Below are positions 55,479 through 62,362 of a stretch of 64,000 bases of DNA, in pieces. The stretch's first letter is position 1, and the number at the start of each line of letters is the position of its first letter. The notes under the pieces were generated by a model. That model was not told the DNA's origin. It searched no databases and saw only the letters and a program-made list of their open reading frames with translations. Made by a program: the position numbers and the translations under genes. The stretch is from Bacteroidales bacterium (GTDB lineage Bacteria; Bacteroidota; Bacteroidia; Bacteroidales; VadinHA17): NCBI GenBank assembly GCA_017999895.1, contig JAGNKY010000004.1, forward strand, positions 62,001-126,000. The letters run 5' to 3'.

Positions 55479-55497
55479 CCTCCCCACTTTGGGGAGG
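55479..55497 (-). terminator. G+C-rich hairpin downstream of fprA
   Basis: CCTCCCC-ACTTT-GGGGAGG is a perfect 7-bp stem 27 bp past the fprA stop. On the minus strand it is followed by AGCTATTTTAAG, with a modest T run. It could end the hrb-fprA transcript, or be part of the dispersed repeat next to it. Confidence 0.5.
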
Positions 55498-55523
55498 CCG
55501 GGAGGGGCAATCTTAAAATATTT

Positions 55524-56696
55524 TCATTTTTTATGTTTTTCAACTATTTCATCTGCTAATTTATCCAGCAATTTGAAGTCATTTTCCTTCGGGTATCCCT
55601 TTATCATAACTGGCTCGATCAGTTCGACATTCAAATTTGTGATAAGGCCTTTGATTATATCAAGCGTCCTGCCTCCCCAGCCATAAGAACCAATAACCGA
55701 TGCATATTTGAGTTTAGGTTTCAGTGCATTTGCCAGATATGCAGCATAGACAACCTGGGGATGAGGACCTGTCAAAACTGTAGGTGTGCCGATGACTATT
55801 GTTGAAGCATCCACGAGCGACATTGCAAGTTCTCCTATATCTGTCTCCGTCAAATTAAAAGGCTTTACGGTTATGTTTCTCTTTATTAACCCGGATATAA
55901 GATAATCAACCATTTTTCTCGTCGAATGGTGCATTGATACAAAGGGCAAAACGACTTCGTTCTTTACATTATCCGAAATCCAGTCTTTATATGCATTAAT
56001 GATAAACCCTGCGTTTTGATAAACGGGCCCGTGGCTTGGCGCAATTATCTTTATCTCATAATTTGCAAGCTTTTCAAGGTTTTTTTTAATTATTGACCTG
56101 AACGGCATCATTATCTCGGCATAATATCTTTTTGCCGACTCGTACACCTTACATTCGTCATTAACATATAAATCACTCACTGCCAGATGAGAACCAAATA
56201 AATCGCAGGAAAACAGAATTTTATCTTCTGCAAGATAGGTAACCATAGTTTCGGGCCAGTGGACCCACGGTGCAATGATGAATTTCAGCGTCTTGTCGCC
56301 CAGCGACAGAGTTTCGCCATCCTGTATTGTTATGAACCTGTCTTCGCTGATAAGCAGGAGATCGGCCAGCATATTCCTGCATTTTTCGTTCGTCACGACT
56401 TTTGCACCGGGATACAGATTGAGCACATCGGGTATTGCGCCGGAGTGATCCTGTTCGGCGTGATTTGCAACAAGATAGTCAATTCTGTTGATGCCCGATT
56501 CCTTCAGATTGTCCAGAAGTTCATCCCTTTTTCCCGGGTCTGAAGCATCGATAAGAGCAATCTTCTGGCTTCCTTTTATAAGGTATGAGTTATAACTCGT
56601 ACCATCCGGAAGGGGAATAAGTTCATCGAACAATCTTCTGTCCCAGTCTTTTACTCCGACTGCAAAGATATTGTCCTTTATTTCTCTTACCGCCAT
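55524..56696 (-). CDS. Flavodiiron protein (A-type flavoprotein)
   Basis: A 390-residue enzyme that reduces oxygen to water or nitric oxide to nitrous oxide. The N-terminal metallo-beta-lactamase-like domain carries the di-iron ligands in NHAEQDHSGAIP (about 79-90), LFSCDLFGSH (about 160-169) and the later His in IIAPSHGPVYQ (about 222). The C-terminal flavodoxin domain (about 250-390) binds FMN (SMHHSTRKMVDYLISG, GTPTVLTGPHPQ, GSYGWGG). It is 3 bp after the flavin reductase-rubredoxin gene, its probable electron donor. A GGAGGA ribosome binding site inside that gene precedes it. Confidence 0.96.
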   Translation of the reverse strand: MAVREIKDNIFAVGVKDWDRRLFDELIPLPDGTSYNSYLIKGSQKIALIDASDPGKRDELLDNLKESGINRIDYLVANHAEQDHSGAIPDVLNLYPGAKVVTNEKCRNMLADLLLISEDRFITIQDGETLSLGDKTLKFIIAPWVHWPETMVTYLAEDKILFSCDLFGSHLAVSDLYVNDECKVYESAKRYYAEIMMPFRSIIKKNLEKLANYEIKIIAPSHGPVYQNAGFIINAYKDWISDNVKNEVVLPFVSMHHSTRKMVDYLISGLIKRNITVKPFNLTETDIGELAMSLVDASTIVIGTPTVLTGPHPQVVYAAYLANALKPKLKYASVIGSYGWGGRTLDIIKGLITNLNVELIEPVMIKGYPKENDFKLLDKLADEIVEKHKK

Positions 56697-56699
56697 CTG

Positions 56700-57386
56700 T
56701 CATTCCTCCTCGAACAGAGATTTATCAGCCCCACATACAGGGCAAATCCAGTCTTCGGGTATATCTTCGAACGGAGTACCGGGTTTTATACCGCCATCAG
56801 GATCTCCTTTTTCAGGATCATAAACATAATTACAAATTGAACATTTGAATTTTTTCATTTTTTTCTCCTCCATATTTGATTTATTATTTGTTATATAATG
56901 TGGTGCATTGGCGGAGAGTCCGCCTCCCATTATTTCATGATAATACAGGTAAGTCATCGGTTCTCCCTGATTCAGGATATCGCAACCGGTTACTTCTCCT
57001 GTAAAAACAGTATGAGTTCCTTCCGAAACAGAACGCACAACTTTGCATTCTATGAAACCAAGTGAATTTTCGAGATAGGGAAGCCCGTTCTCTGTTAATT
57101 TGTATTTTATGTTTTCGAACTTATTTATCTCCCTTCCTGATTTGAATCCAAAATGTCCTATTAATTTCAGGGGAAAATCAACCGACAAAATAGATATACA
57201 GAACAACCCGCTCTCTTCTATATAACTATGAGTAAGGTTGCGGTTATTTATAGATATTGCAATTTGGGGAGGTTCGGCAGTTATCTGGAAAACAGTATTG
57301 GCAATCATTCCGTTGATTTTGTTATTTTCCCTGGAACTTATCATATACATCCCGTAACTTATCTTGTCCAATATCTTTATATTCAT
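56700..57386 (-). CDS. Flavin reductase-rubredoxin fusion (high-molecular-weight rubredoxin)
   Basis: A 228-residue fusion. About residues 1-160 are an FMN-binding flavin-reductase-like domain ([40 protein letters not shown]). Residues about 177-228 are a complete rubredoxin with [15 protein letters not shown] and [11 protein letters not shown], giving Fe(Cys)4. Similar Hrb proteins in acetogenic clostridia pass electrons from NADH to flavodiiron proteins, and that gene is next. An ideal ribosome binding site inside the linker precedes an in-frame ATG at 56858 that would yield a free 52-residue rubredoxin. Confidence 0.95.
   Translation of the reverse strand: MNIKILDKISYGMYMISSRENNKINGMIANTVFQITAEPPQIAISINNRNLTHSYIEESGLFCISILSVDFPLKLIGHFGFKSGREINKFENIKYKLTENGLPYLENSLGFIECKVVRSVSEGTHTVFTGEVTGCDILNQGEPMTYLYYHEIMGGGLSANAPHYITNNKSNMEEKKMKKFKCSICNYVYDPEKGDPDGGIKPGTPFEDIPEDWICPVCGADKSLFEEE
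56865..56871 (-). promoter_or_regulatory. Internal Shine-Dalgarno site before the rubredoxin domain
   Basis: GGAGGAG on the minus strand lies 6 nt before the in-frame ATG at 56858, the exact start of the rubredoxin domain ([15 protein letters not shown]). The product would run to 56700, 52 residues, the classical size of rubredoxin. Confidence 0.6.
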
Positions 57387-57612
57387 CTACTTAATCTTTT
57401 TTCATATCCCGGCTCTTCTGTTTCTTATAATTCAATGCCTTTGATATAAAGCATATTCATTGTGCCAATATAGAAATAATTTTGAACTTTTATTTATAAT
57501 ATACAACAATTAGTTTAGATTAATAAATCATTAATTTAACAATTTTATTCATGAAATTGTTTTTTAAAAGGAGAAAAATTATTTATTCAGGTAATTTCTT
57601 TTGGCCAAATCG
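57387..57612. other. A+T-rich intergenic DNA, no gene seen
   Basis: This is probably the promoter region of the hrb-fprA genes on the minus strand. No consensus promoter, RNA structure or further part of the neighbouring PIN fragment can be recognised. Confidence 0.4.
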
Positions 57613-57741
57613 TCAAATTACAAAAAGTTTTCTTTCTTTCCTGTCGGCAAGTGAAAACAATTTTGCTACTTCGGTATAATATGGCATTCTGTGTGCCAAA
57701 AGGTCAGGAACAATATTTGTATCAACAAATAAGCTTTTCAA
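57613..57741 (-). pseudogene. Truncated PIN-domain toxin gene
   Basis: A 42-codon frame begins at a TTG (57741) and ends at a TGA (57615-57613). It encodes KSLFVDTNIVPDLLAHRMPYY followed by TEVAKLFSLADRKERKLFVI (two adjacent segments). This is the N-terminus of a VapC-like PIN ribonuclease: the first acidic residue is in VDTNI and the helix after it carries the usual LLA-R-P-Y pattern. Normal PIN proteins have about 130 residues, so two thirds, including the other metal ligands, are missing. No antitoxin gene is adjacent. Confidence 0.72.
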
Positions 57742-57828
57742 AAGATTTTAAACAACAGAAGTCTGTTTATCCAAATTGTTATATCAAATTGTTTTGATAT
57801 TTTTGGACGTAACCAAATCAAGTGTAAA

Positions 57829-58095
57829 ATGATACATGTCGAAAAACCTGATAAGGAAAAACTGAACAGGCTGGGAGTCAGTTCCTGGCCGATATGGACA
57901 AAGGAAGAATCGGAATTCCCGTGGGAATATGATGAGAAAGAAACCTGCTATATCGTCGAGGGCGATGTTGTGGTGACACCTGAAAACGGAGAACCGGTTC
58001 ACTTCGGCAAAGGAGACCTCGTCGTCTTTCCGGAAGGATTGAAATGCACATGGAAGATAAACAAAACCGTTAAGAAACATTATAAGTTTGGATAG
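57829..58095 (+). CDS. Small cupin-domain protein (DUF861/EutQ-like)
   Basis: An 88-residue single cupin. Motif 1 is split through EFPWEYDEKETCYIVEGDVV and motif 2 is HFGKGDLVVFPEGLKCTW. WPIWTKEES and the KCTWKI ending are typical of the short DUF861 group. Few metal-binding His residues are present, so enzymatic activity is uncertain. It precedes the symporter gene by 94 bp, which is filled by a heptameric repeat. Confidence 0.87.
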   Translation: MIHVEKPDKEKLNRLGVSSWPIWTKEESEFPWEYDEKETCYIVEGDVVVTPENGEPVHFGKGDLVVFPEGLKCTWKINKTVKKHYKFG

Positions 58096-58151
58096 ACAAG
58101 GAAAAAGATAAAAGACAAAAGGAAAAAGATAAAAGGAAAAAGGAAAAAGGC
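58096..58151. repeat. Heptameric tandem repeat (AAAAGRN), eight units
   Basis: It starts at the cupin stop codon. The units in phase are ACAAGGA, AAAAGAT, AAAAGAC, AAAAGGA, AAAAGAT, AAAAGGA, AAAAGGA and AAAAGGC. The first five units almost repeat the block at 59983-60010, so the two arrays share history. Confidence 0.88.
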
Positions 58152-58189
58152 AAGATAGTATTAGGATTTGATAATCTGAAAGTGACTGA

Positions 58190-59683
58190 ATGAGAGTAGT
58201 TGATTTAATTATATTCATTTTATACCTTATCGGTATAATCATTTTCGGAGGTTCATTTTACAGAAAAAACAAATCAACATCGGCTTTCACTCTGGCAAAC
58301 AGAAGCATGCCTTCGTGGGTTGTGGGTATGTCTATACTTGCAACGTTTCTCAGCAGTATCAGCTATCTTGCGCTTCCAGGTCAGGCATATCAGGGCGACT
58401 GGAATCCATTTGTATTCAGTCTGTCGTTACCCCTTGCCGCATACATGGCGGTAAAATTCTTCGTTCCTCTTTACAGGTCGGTCAACAGTCCGTCGGCTTA
58501 CACCTATCTCGAACTTCGTTTCGGTAAATGGGCAAGAATATATGCGTCATTGATGTACCTTCTTACTCAGCTAATGAGAACCGGAACTATCCTGTTCCTT
58601 CTTGCCCTGATGCTGAATACAGCACTTGGCTGGGACATGAGGGTGGTGATACTGATAACCGGAATCAGTATAATGATTTATTCGGTGCTTGGCGGAATAC
58701 AGGCCGTTATGTGGACTGATGCAATACAGGGAATTATTTTGATAACAGGAGCAGTAGTATGTTCGCTCTATCTGCTCTTTTCGATGCCAGAGGGATCTGG
58801 TCAGTTATTCCGGATAGCATCGGCAAATCATAAATTCAGTCTCGGCAGTATGAAATTCGATTTTACGACTTCGACATTCTGGGTAGTTCTTATTTACGGA
58901 ATATTCATAAACCTTCAGAACTTCGGGATTGACCAGAATTATATCCAGAGGTATCTCACTGCACGGTCAGAAAAAGAAGCAAAAAAGTCGGCATTATTCG
59001 GAGCATTGCTCTACATCCCTGTATCGCTCCTTTTTGTTTTTATAGGAACAGGGCTTTTCAGTTTCTATACTGCAAGGCCGGAACTTCTTCCTGCAGGGAT
59101 AACAGGGGATAAAGTATTTCCTTATTTCATTTTCAACCAGTTGCCTGTCGGGCTGACAGGGTTACTTATTGCATCGGTCTTTGCAGCAGGAATGAGCACT
59201 GTTTCCACAAGTATCAATAGCTCTGCTACCGTTATATTGAACGATTTCTTCAAAAAGAGCAGCGATAAAAACTTCGATGAGAAAAGAGCGATGAAAATCC
59301 TCTACTCCGCTTCTTTGCTTTTCAGTATTGCGGGCATTTCAATAGGTATTGCAATGATAGATGTACAGAGTGCTCTCGATGCATGGTGGAAACTGGCATC
59401 TATTTTCAGCGGAGGCATGCTTGGACTTTTCCTGCTTGGATTCTTTATGAAGAAAATAACCAGCGGAGCCGCTCTTGCAGGAGTAATTGCAGGGATAATA
59501 GTCATAGCCTGGATGAGCCTCTCCCCCGTGCTTTTTACAGGCTCACTTCAGAAATATGTCTGTCCGCTTCACGGATACATGACAATAGTGATAGGAACAA
59601 CAATGATTTTCCTGACAGGGTTCTTTGCAGGGATAATATGTAAATTGAAAATTTCAAAATGCAAATTGAAAAATGAAAAATGA
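58190..59683 (+). CDS. Sodium/solute symporter (SSS family)
   Basis: A 497-residue membrane protein with about 13 hydrophobic helices and the family features: FTLANRSMPSWVVGMSILAT (about 33-52, first sodium-site region), LELRFGKWARIYASLMYLL, GGIQAVMWTDAIQGIIL (about 167-183) and ASVFAAGMSTVSTSINSSAT (about 328-347), the serine-rich sodium-binding stretch. The substrate may be a sugar, sialic acid, amino acid or carboxylate; the subgroup resembles sialic-acid/sugar transporters by the general pattern only. It appears monocistronic. Confidence 0.93.
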   Translation: MRVVDLIIFILYLIGIIIFGGSFYRKNKSTSAFTLANRSMPSWVVGMSILATFLSSISYLALPGQAYQGDWNPFVFSLSLPLAAYMAVKFFVPLYRSVNSPSAYTYLELRFGKWARIYASLMYLLTQLMRTGTILFLLALMLNTALGWDMRVVILITGISIMIYSVLGGIQAVMWTDAIQGIILITGAVVCSLYLLFSMPEGSGQLFRIASANHKFSLGSMKFDFTTSTFWVVLIYGIFINLQNFGIDQNYIQRYLTARSEKEAKKSALFGALLYIPVSLLFVFIGTGLFSFYTARPELLPAGITGDKVFPYFIFNQLPVGLTGLLIASVFAAGMSTVSTSINSSATVILNDFFKKSSDKNFDEKRAMKILYSASLLFSIAGISIGIAMIDVQSALDAWWKLASIFSGGMLGLFLLGFFMKKITSGAALAGVIAGIIVIAWMSLSPVLFTGSLQKYVCPLHGYMTIVIGTTMIFLTGFFAGIICKLKISKCKLKNEK

Positions 59684-60285
59684 CAAGAGGAGTCTGATTT
59701 GTCATGCTTTTTAATTTTCTGCCTTTTAGTCTTCATTGGAGGCATTTTCAATAAAGGTTAGATAAAAATTCCGGTTGAGTATTTATGCTATTTGGGAGAA
59801 AAGATTTTGAGAAAGAAAAATTAATTCTTTCATGCAGTATATTGTAATTCATTTGATTTTTTTAACTTGTATTGATTTTCGGTAAGCGGGTAGTCAGGTG
59901 CAGGTAATTGGGCAGTTTGAGCAGGGGGTTGGTTTTTCCTGTGTGACTGACGGGGCGGGAGCGTACCCGGCCGGAACGGCCGGGAAGGAAAAAGATAAAA
60001 GACAAAAGGAAAAAGGAAAAAACTCTAATTATAAGCCTTGTCCCTTATCCCTTGTCCCTTGCGCCTTTTATCTTATACATGAATAGTGCATTTTAAGGTA
60101 TATTCAGGCGTTATCAGGGCATAAAAGTAGTCGGACTACGGAGATATAAGCACTCAGAGTATTCAGAATATCCGGAGTCCGTTTGATGATTTATGATGAG
60201 AAACCGTGTTTATATATTCACTAACAGATACAGAATAACATCTTAAATAGAAAATTATTTTATCTTTGGTAGAGGTATAAACGGT
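59684..60285. other. Non-coding accessory DNA with hairpins and repeats
   Basis: About 600 bp without a supported gene. It contains a G+C-rich hairpin, CCCGGCCG-GAA-CGGCCGGG (59966-59984), directly followed by heptameric repeats on both strands (59990-60070). The stretch 60071-60285 has no recognisable feature apart from short runs such as CCGGAGTCCG. The region ends where the cassette-like unit starts. Confidence 0.5.
59990..60070. repeat. Inverted pair of heptameric arrays
   Basis: The left arm (59990-60017) is AAAAGAT, AAAAGAC, AAAAGGA, AAAAGGA. The right arm (60036-60070) is CCTTGTC, CCTTATC, CCTTGTC, CCTTGCG, CCTTTTA, which is the same kind of purine repeat on the other strand. The arms could fold into an imperfect hairpin of 30 bp or more. 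Confidence 0.8.
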
Positions 60286-60315
60286 TGGCAACAAGCAAAA
60301 TAAAACATACTGCAT

Positions 60316-60621
60316 ATGGATACAGACGATTTATCAAGAGAAGCATATAATGGAATTTTAATAGAAGCAGAGAAATTAACTCATGATTTAACTTTGCATT
60401 ATGGCTTATTATCAAATGATTGTAAAAATGAAACTGAATACATTGATAAAGCTGAGAAACTGACCAGAGAAATATTACAAATGGATGATTGGGAATTAGA
60501 AGATTTATTTTGGGGTAATCCTCCAGACAAAAAGAAGTTGATTTTTACTTGTAAAAAGATTTTAGAAAATATTGAGAGAGTAAAAACCATTCCTATTGAA
60601 AAACGGAAATTTGATTCTTAA
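60316..60621 (+). CDS. Small hypothetical protein in the cassette-like unit
   Basis: A 101-residue acidic, mostly helical protein without membrane segments. It includes LTREILQMDDWELEDLFWGN and KKILENIERVKTIPIEKR. I recognise no family. It begins 30 bp inside the cassette-like unit, is followed after 16 bp by the shikimate-kinase-like gene, and is visibly more A+T-rich than the surrounding genes, consistent with recent acquisition. Confidence 0.7.
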   Translation: MDTDDLSREAYNGILIEAEKLTHDLTLHYGLLSNDCKNETEYIDKAEKLTREILQMDDWELEDLFWGNPPDKKKLIFTCKKILENIERVKTIPIEKRKFDS

Positions 60622-60637
60622 ACATTTATAAGGTTTT

Positions 60638-61213
60638 ATGATTTTGTATTTAGTTGGTATTAGCTGTGTAGGGAAAACGACAATTGGAAAAATGTTGGCT
60701 GAAAAAATTGATTTTTCATTCTTTGACTTAGATATAGAAATTCAGAATTATTATAAAAAACCAATTGAAATAATTCAAGATGAGTGTCTTTCAATGAATG
60801 GATACAGAGAAAAAGCCAGTAAAGTTTTAGATTACCTGTTTGCAAAAAACATTGATTGTGTAATTTCCGGTACACCATCAGGATTAAAATATTCATATCT
60901 TCAAGTTTATAAAAAACATAAAGCTGACAAAGACTTATATTCAATTTTGATAAATGATTCGTATGAGAACGTATTGGATAGGTTAACTTTCTACGATAAA
61001 GATTCAAAGCCTATGACAGAAAAATTAGATGATTCAAAGAAAAAGAGGTATTTGAAAGAAATTAAAGCTGATTATAACTTTTTTAGAGATTCATATAAAC
61101 GCGCAGACTTTAAAATTGACATTAATAATATTAGCCTGATTGATATACCAAACCTGATCATTAATGAATTACAAAAGATTATAAAAATTGCTAGCTGCCA
61201 ACACGCAATATAG
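60638..61213 (+). CDS. Shikimate-kinase-like P-loop protein
   Basis: A 191-residue nucleoside-monophosphate-kinase-fold protein. Walker A is GISCVGKTTIGKML (about 7-20), and FFDLDIEIQNYYKKPIEII (about 29-47) is equivalent to the shikimate-binding DxD region (FIDTD). VISGTPSG (about 75-82) replaces the usual GGG motif of true AroK. The lid and C-terminus are divergent. A stand-alone kinase for a small molecule is more likely than a role in aromatic synthesis. Its stop codon lies inside the attC-like tail, as in many cassettes. Confidence 0.75.
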   Translation: MILYLVGISCVGKTTIGKMLAEKIDFSFFDLDIEIQNYYKKPIEIIQDECLSMNGYREKASKVLDYLFAKNIDCVISGTPSGLKYSYLQVYKKHKADKDLYSILINDSYENVLDRLTFYDKDSKPMTEKLDDSKKKRYLKEIKADYNFFRDSYKRADFKIDINNISLIDIPNLIINELQKIIKIASCQHAI

Positions 61214-61326
61214 CCAATATCGGGGTCTGTGGTAATTTGAAGCATTACGCCCCGCATCAAGGTTTGTAACGGAGGATAAGTATGAAGCTCGCAAATTGCC
61301 ACTGGCCATATTGACAGGCGTTAGGG

Positions 61327-61571
61327 GATAATTGCATGATCTTATTTTATAATTCTTGTTATTGTGGCTTTTGACATATCGGGTTTTATTCCAGACCAAC
61401 TGAAATCAAATAAAAGAGCACATTCGCGATAATTTACTATTTTTATACTGGCGTTTGTAAAAACAGAAAAGGGAACATCTCTCGTACACTTTCTGCTCAT
61501 GCCGTCGGTCGTCAGGTGTAACTTGCAAACGGATTGATAATTCGAATAAAAAGAATTACTATCTTTGATTC
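61327..61571. other. Spacer after the cassette-like unit, no gene seen
   Basis: About 245 bp between the attC-like end and the MNT antitoxin gene. I find no open frame with family features and no second attC-like tail complementary to TTAGGGG, so it cannot be called a second cassette. GTCGGTCGTC and short purine runs are the only local features. Confidence 0.4.
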
Positions 61572-61883
61572 ATGAACATAATTGAGAAAAATATTGATTC
61601 ATTAATAAGCCTTTGCAAACAACACAAAGTCAAAGAACTTTATATATTCGGTTCGATTCTGACTTCTGAATTCAACAAGGATAGTGATATAGATATGCTG
61701 GTTCAATTCGATAATGTCGATATTCTCGAATATGCTGACAACTATTTCGATTTTAAAGAAAAACTTGAAAAACTGCTTGGCAGAGAAATTGACTTGCTTG
61801 AAAACCAGGCAATCAGAAATCCGATATTCCGTAAGATTCTTGATCGGGACAAAAAAATAGTGTATGACAGAGAGACAGCTTAA
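61572..61883 (+). CDS. mntA: MNT-domain nucleotidyltransferase antitoxin
   Basis: A 103-residue minimal nucleotidyltransferase. The signature is YIFGSILTSEFNKDSDIDML (about 24-43): the GS motif followed by the metal-binding DSDID. In HEPN/MNT systems MntA neutralises the HepT ribonuclease by adding AMP to a tyrosine near its active site. The gene overlaps hepT by 20 bp, the usual order and coupling. Confidence 0.92.
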   Translation: MNIIEKNIDSLISLCKQHKVKELYIFGSILTSEFNKDSDIDMLVQFDNVDILEYADNYFDFKEKLEKLLGREIDLLENQAIRNPIFRKILDRDKKIVYDRETA

Positions 61884-62202
61884 ACTTCTATATGATATCA
61901 AAATGGCGATTGATGAGATTGAATCATTTTTTGAGACAGAACCTGAAACATACGCAAATTACAGTACCAATTCTATACTCAGGCGTGCAGTAGAAAGAAA
62001 CCTCGAAATTATTGGCGAAGCCATGAATCGTCTCTTAAAAGAGAATCCTGAATTTACAATTGAAAATGCAGCAAGGATCATTGGACTTAGAAATCAAATA
62101 ATCCATGGCTATGATTCAATATCTGATGAGAATATTTGGAGTATTGTAACCTTTCATCTTCCAAAATTAAAATTCGAAGTTAACTCATTGATAAATAAAT
62201 AG
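61864..62202 (+). CDS. hepT: HEPN-domain toxin HepT (DUF86 type)
   Basis: A 112-residue all-helical HEPN ribonuclease. The catalytic motif RNQIIHGYDS (about 80-89) has the R-x4-H spacing and the Y just after His that MntA modifies. SILRRAVERNLEIIGEAMNR is the other conserved segment. It overlaps the antitoxin gene by 20 bp. Such pairs act as toxin-antitoxin or phage-defence modules and are often mobile; here they lie between a cassette-like unit and an IS. Confidence 0.93.
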   Translation: MTERQLKLLYDIKMAIDEIESFFETEPETYANYSTNSILRRAVERNLEIIGEAMNRLLKENPEFTIENAARIIGLRNQIIHGYDSISDENIWSIVTFHLPKLKFEVNSLINK

Positions 62203-62362
62203 CTGAAAATAACACGGACAATAAAGCTCATTTGTTTCCCTCTTTGCGGAATAAGTTGCCATGACTGCCCCGACTTCCCCTTTGCTCAATGCAGAGCGCA
62301 TCGCCCTCCTGTACGTCAGCCAACAGAAGGTTCACTAATTATGCCCCCAAACATAATATATA
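62203..62362. other. Spacer between hepT and the IS, no gene seen
   Basis: About 160 bp with a G+C-richer core (62260-62335) unlike its A+T-rich flanks. It may be leftover coding DNA, but neither strand gives a recognisable protein. It ends at the left inverted repeat of the IS. Confidence 0.4.

Larger units (their letters stand above)
60286..61326 (+). mobile_element. Integron-cassette-like unit with an attC-like end
   Basis: The unit starts at GTTGGCA (60286-60292) and its right end carries the exact reverse complement, TGCCAAC (61196-61202). A structured tail of about 120 bp follows, closing with GGCGTTAGGG (61318-61326). CAATATAGCCA (61206-61216) pairs 10/11 with TGGCCATATTG (61303-61313), and CGGGG/CCCCG plus GTAAT/ATTAC extend the inner stem. 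In an integron cassette the R'' box matches the cassette's own first bases and recombination falls after the G of GTTRRRY; both hold here. It carries two A+T-rich genes. No integrase is in the window. Confidence 0.55.

Noticed and set aside
57784..58242. Minus-strand frame of 152 codons rich in FYLFP repeats
   Set aside because: The repeats are the complement of the heptameric purine array, and it is opposite the cupin gene.
61327..61571. A second integron-like cassette after the first
   Set aside because: No sequence complementary to the start TTAGGGG and no structured tail were found.
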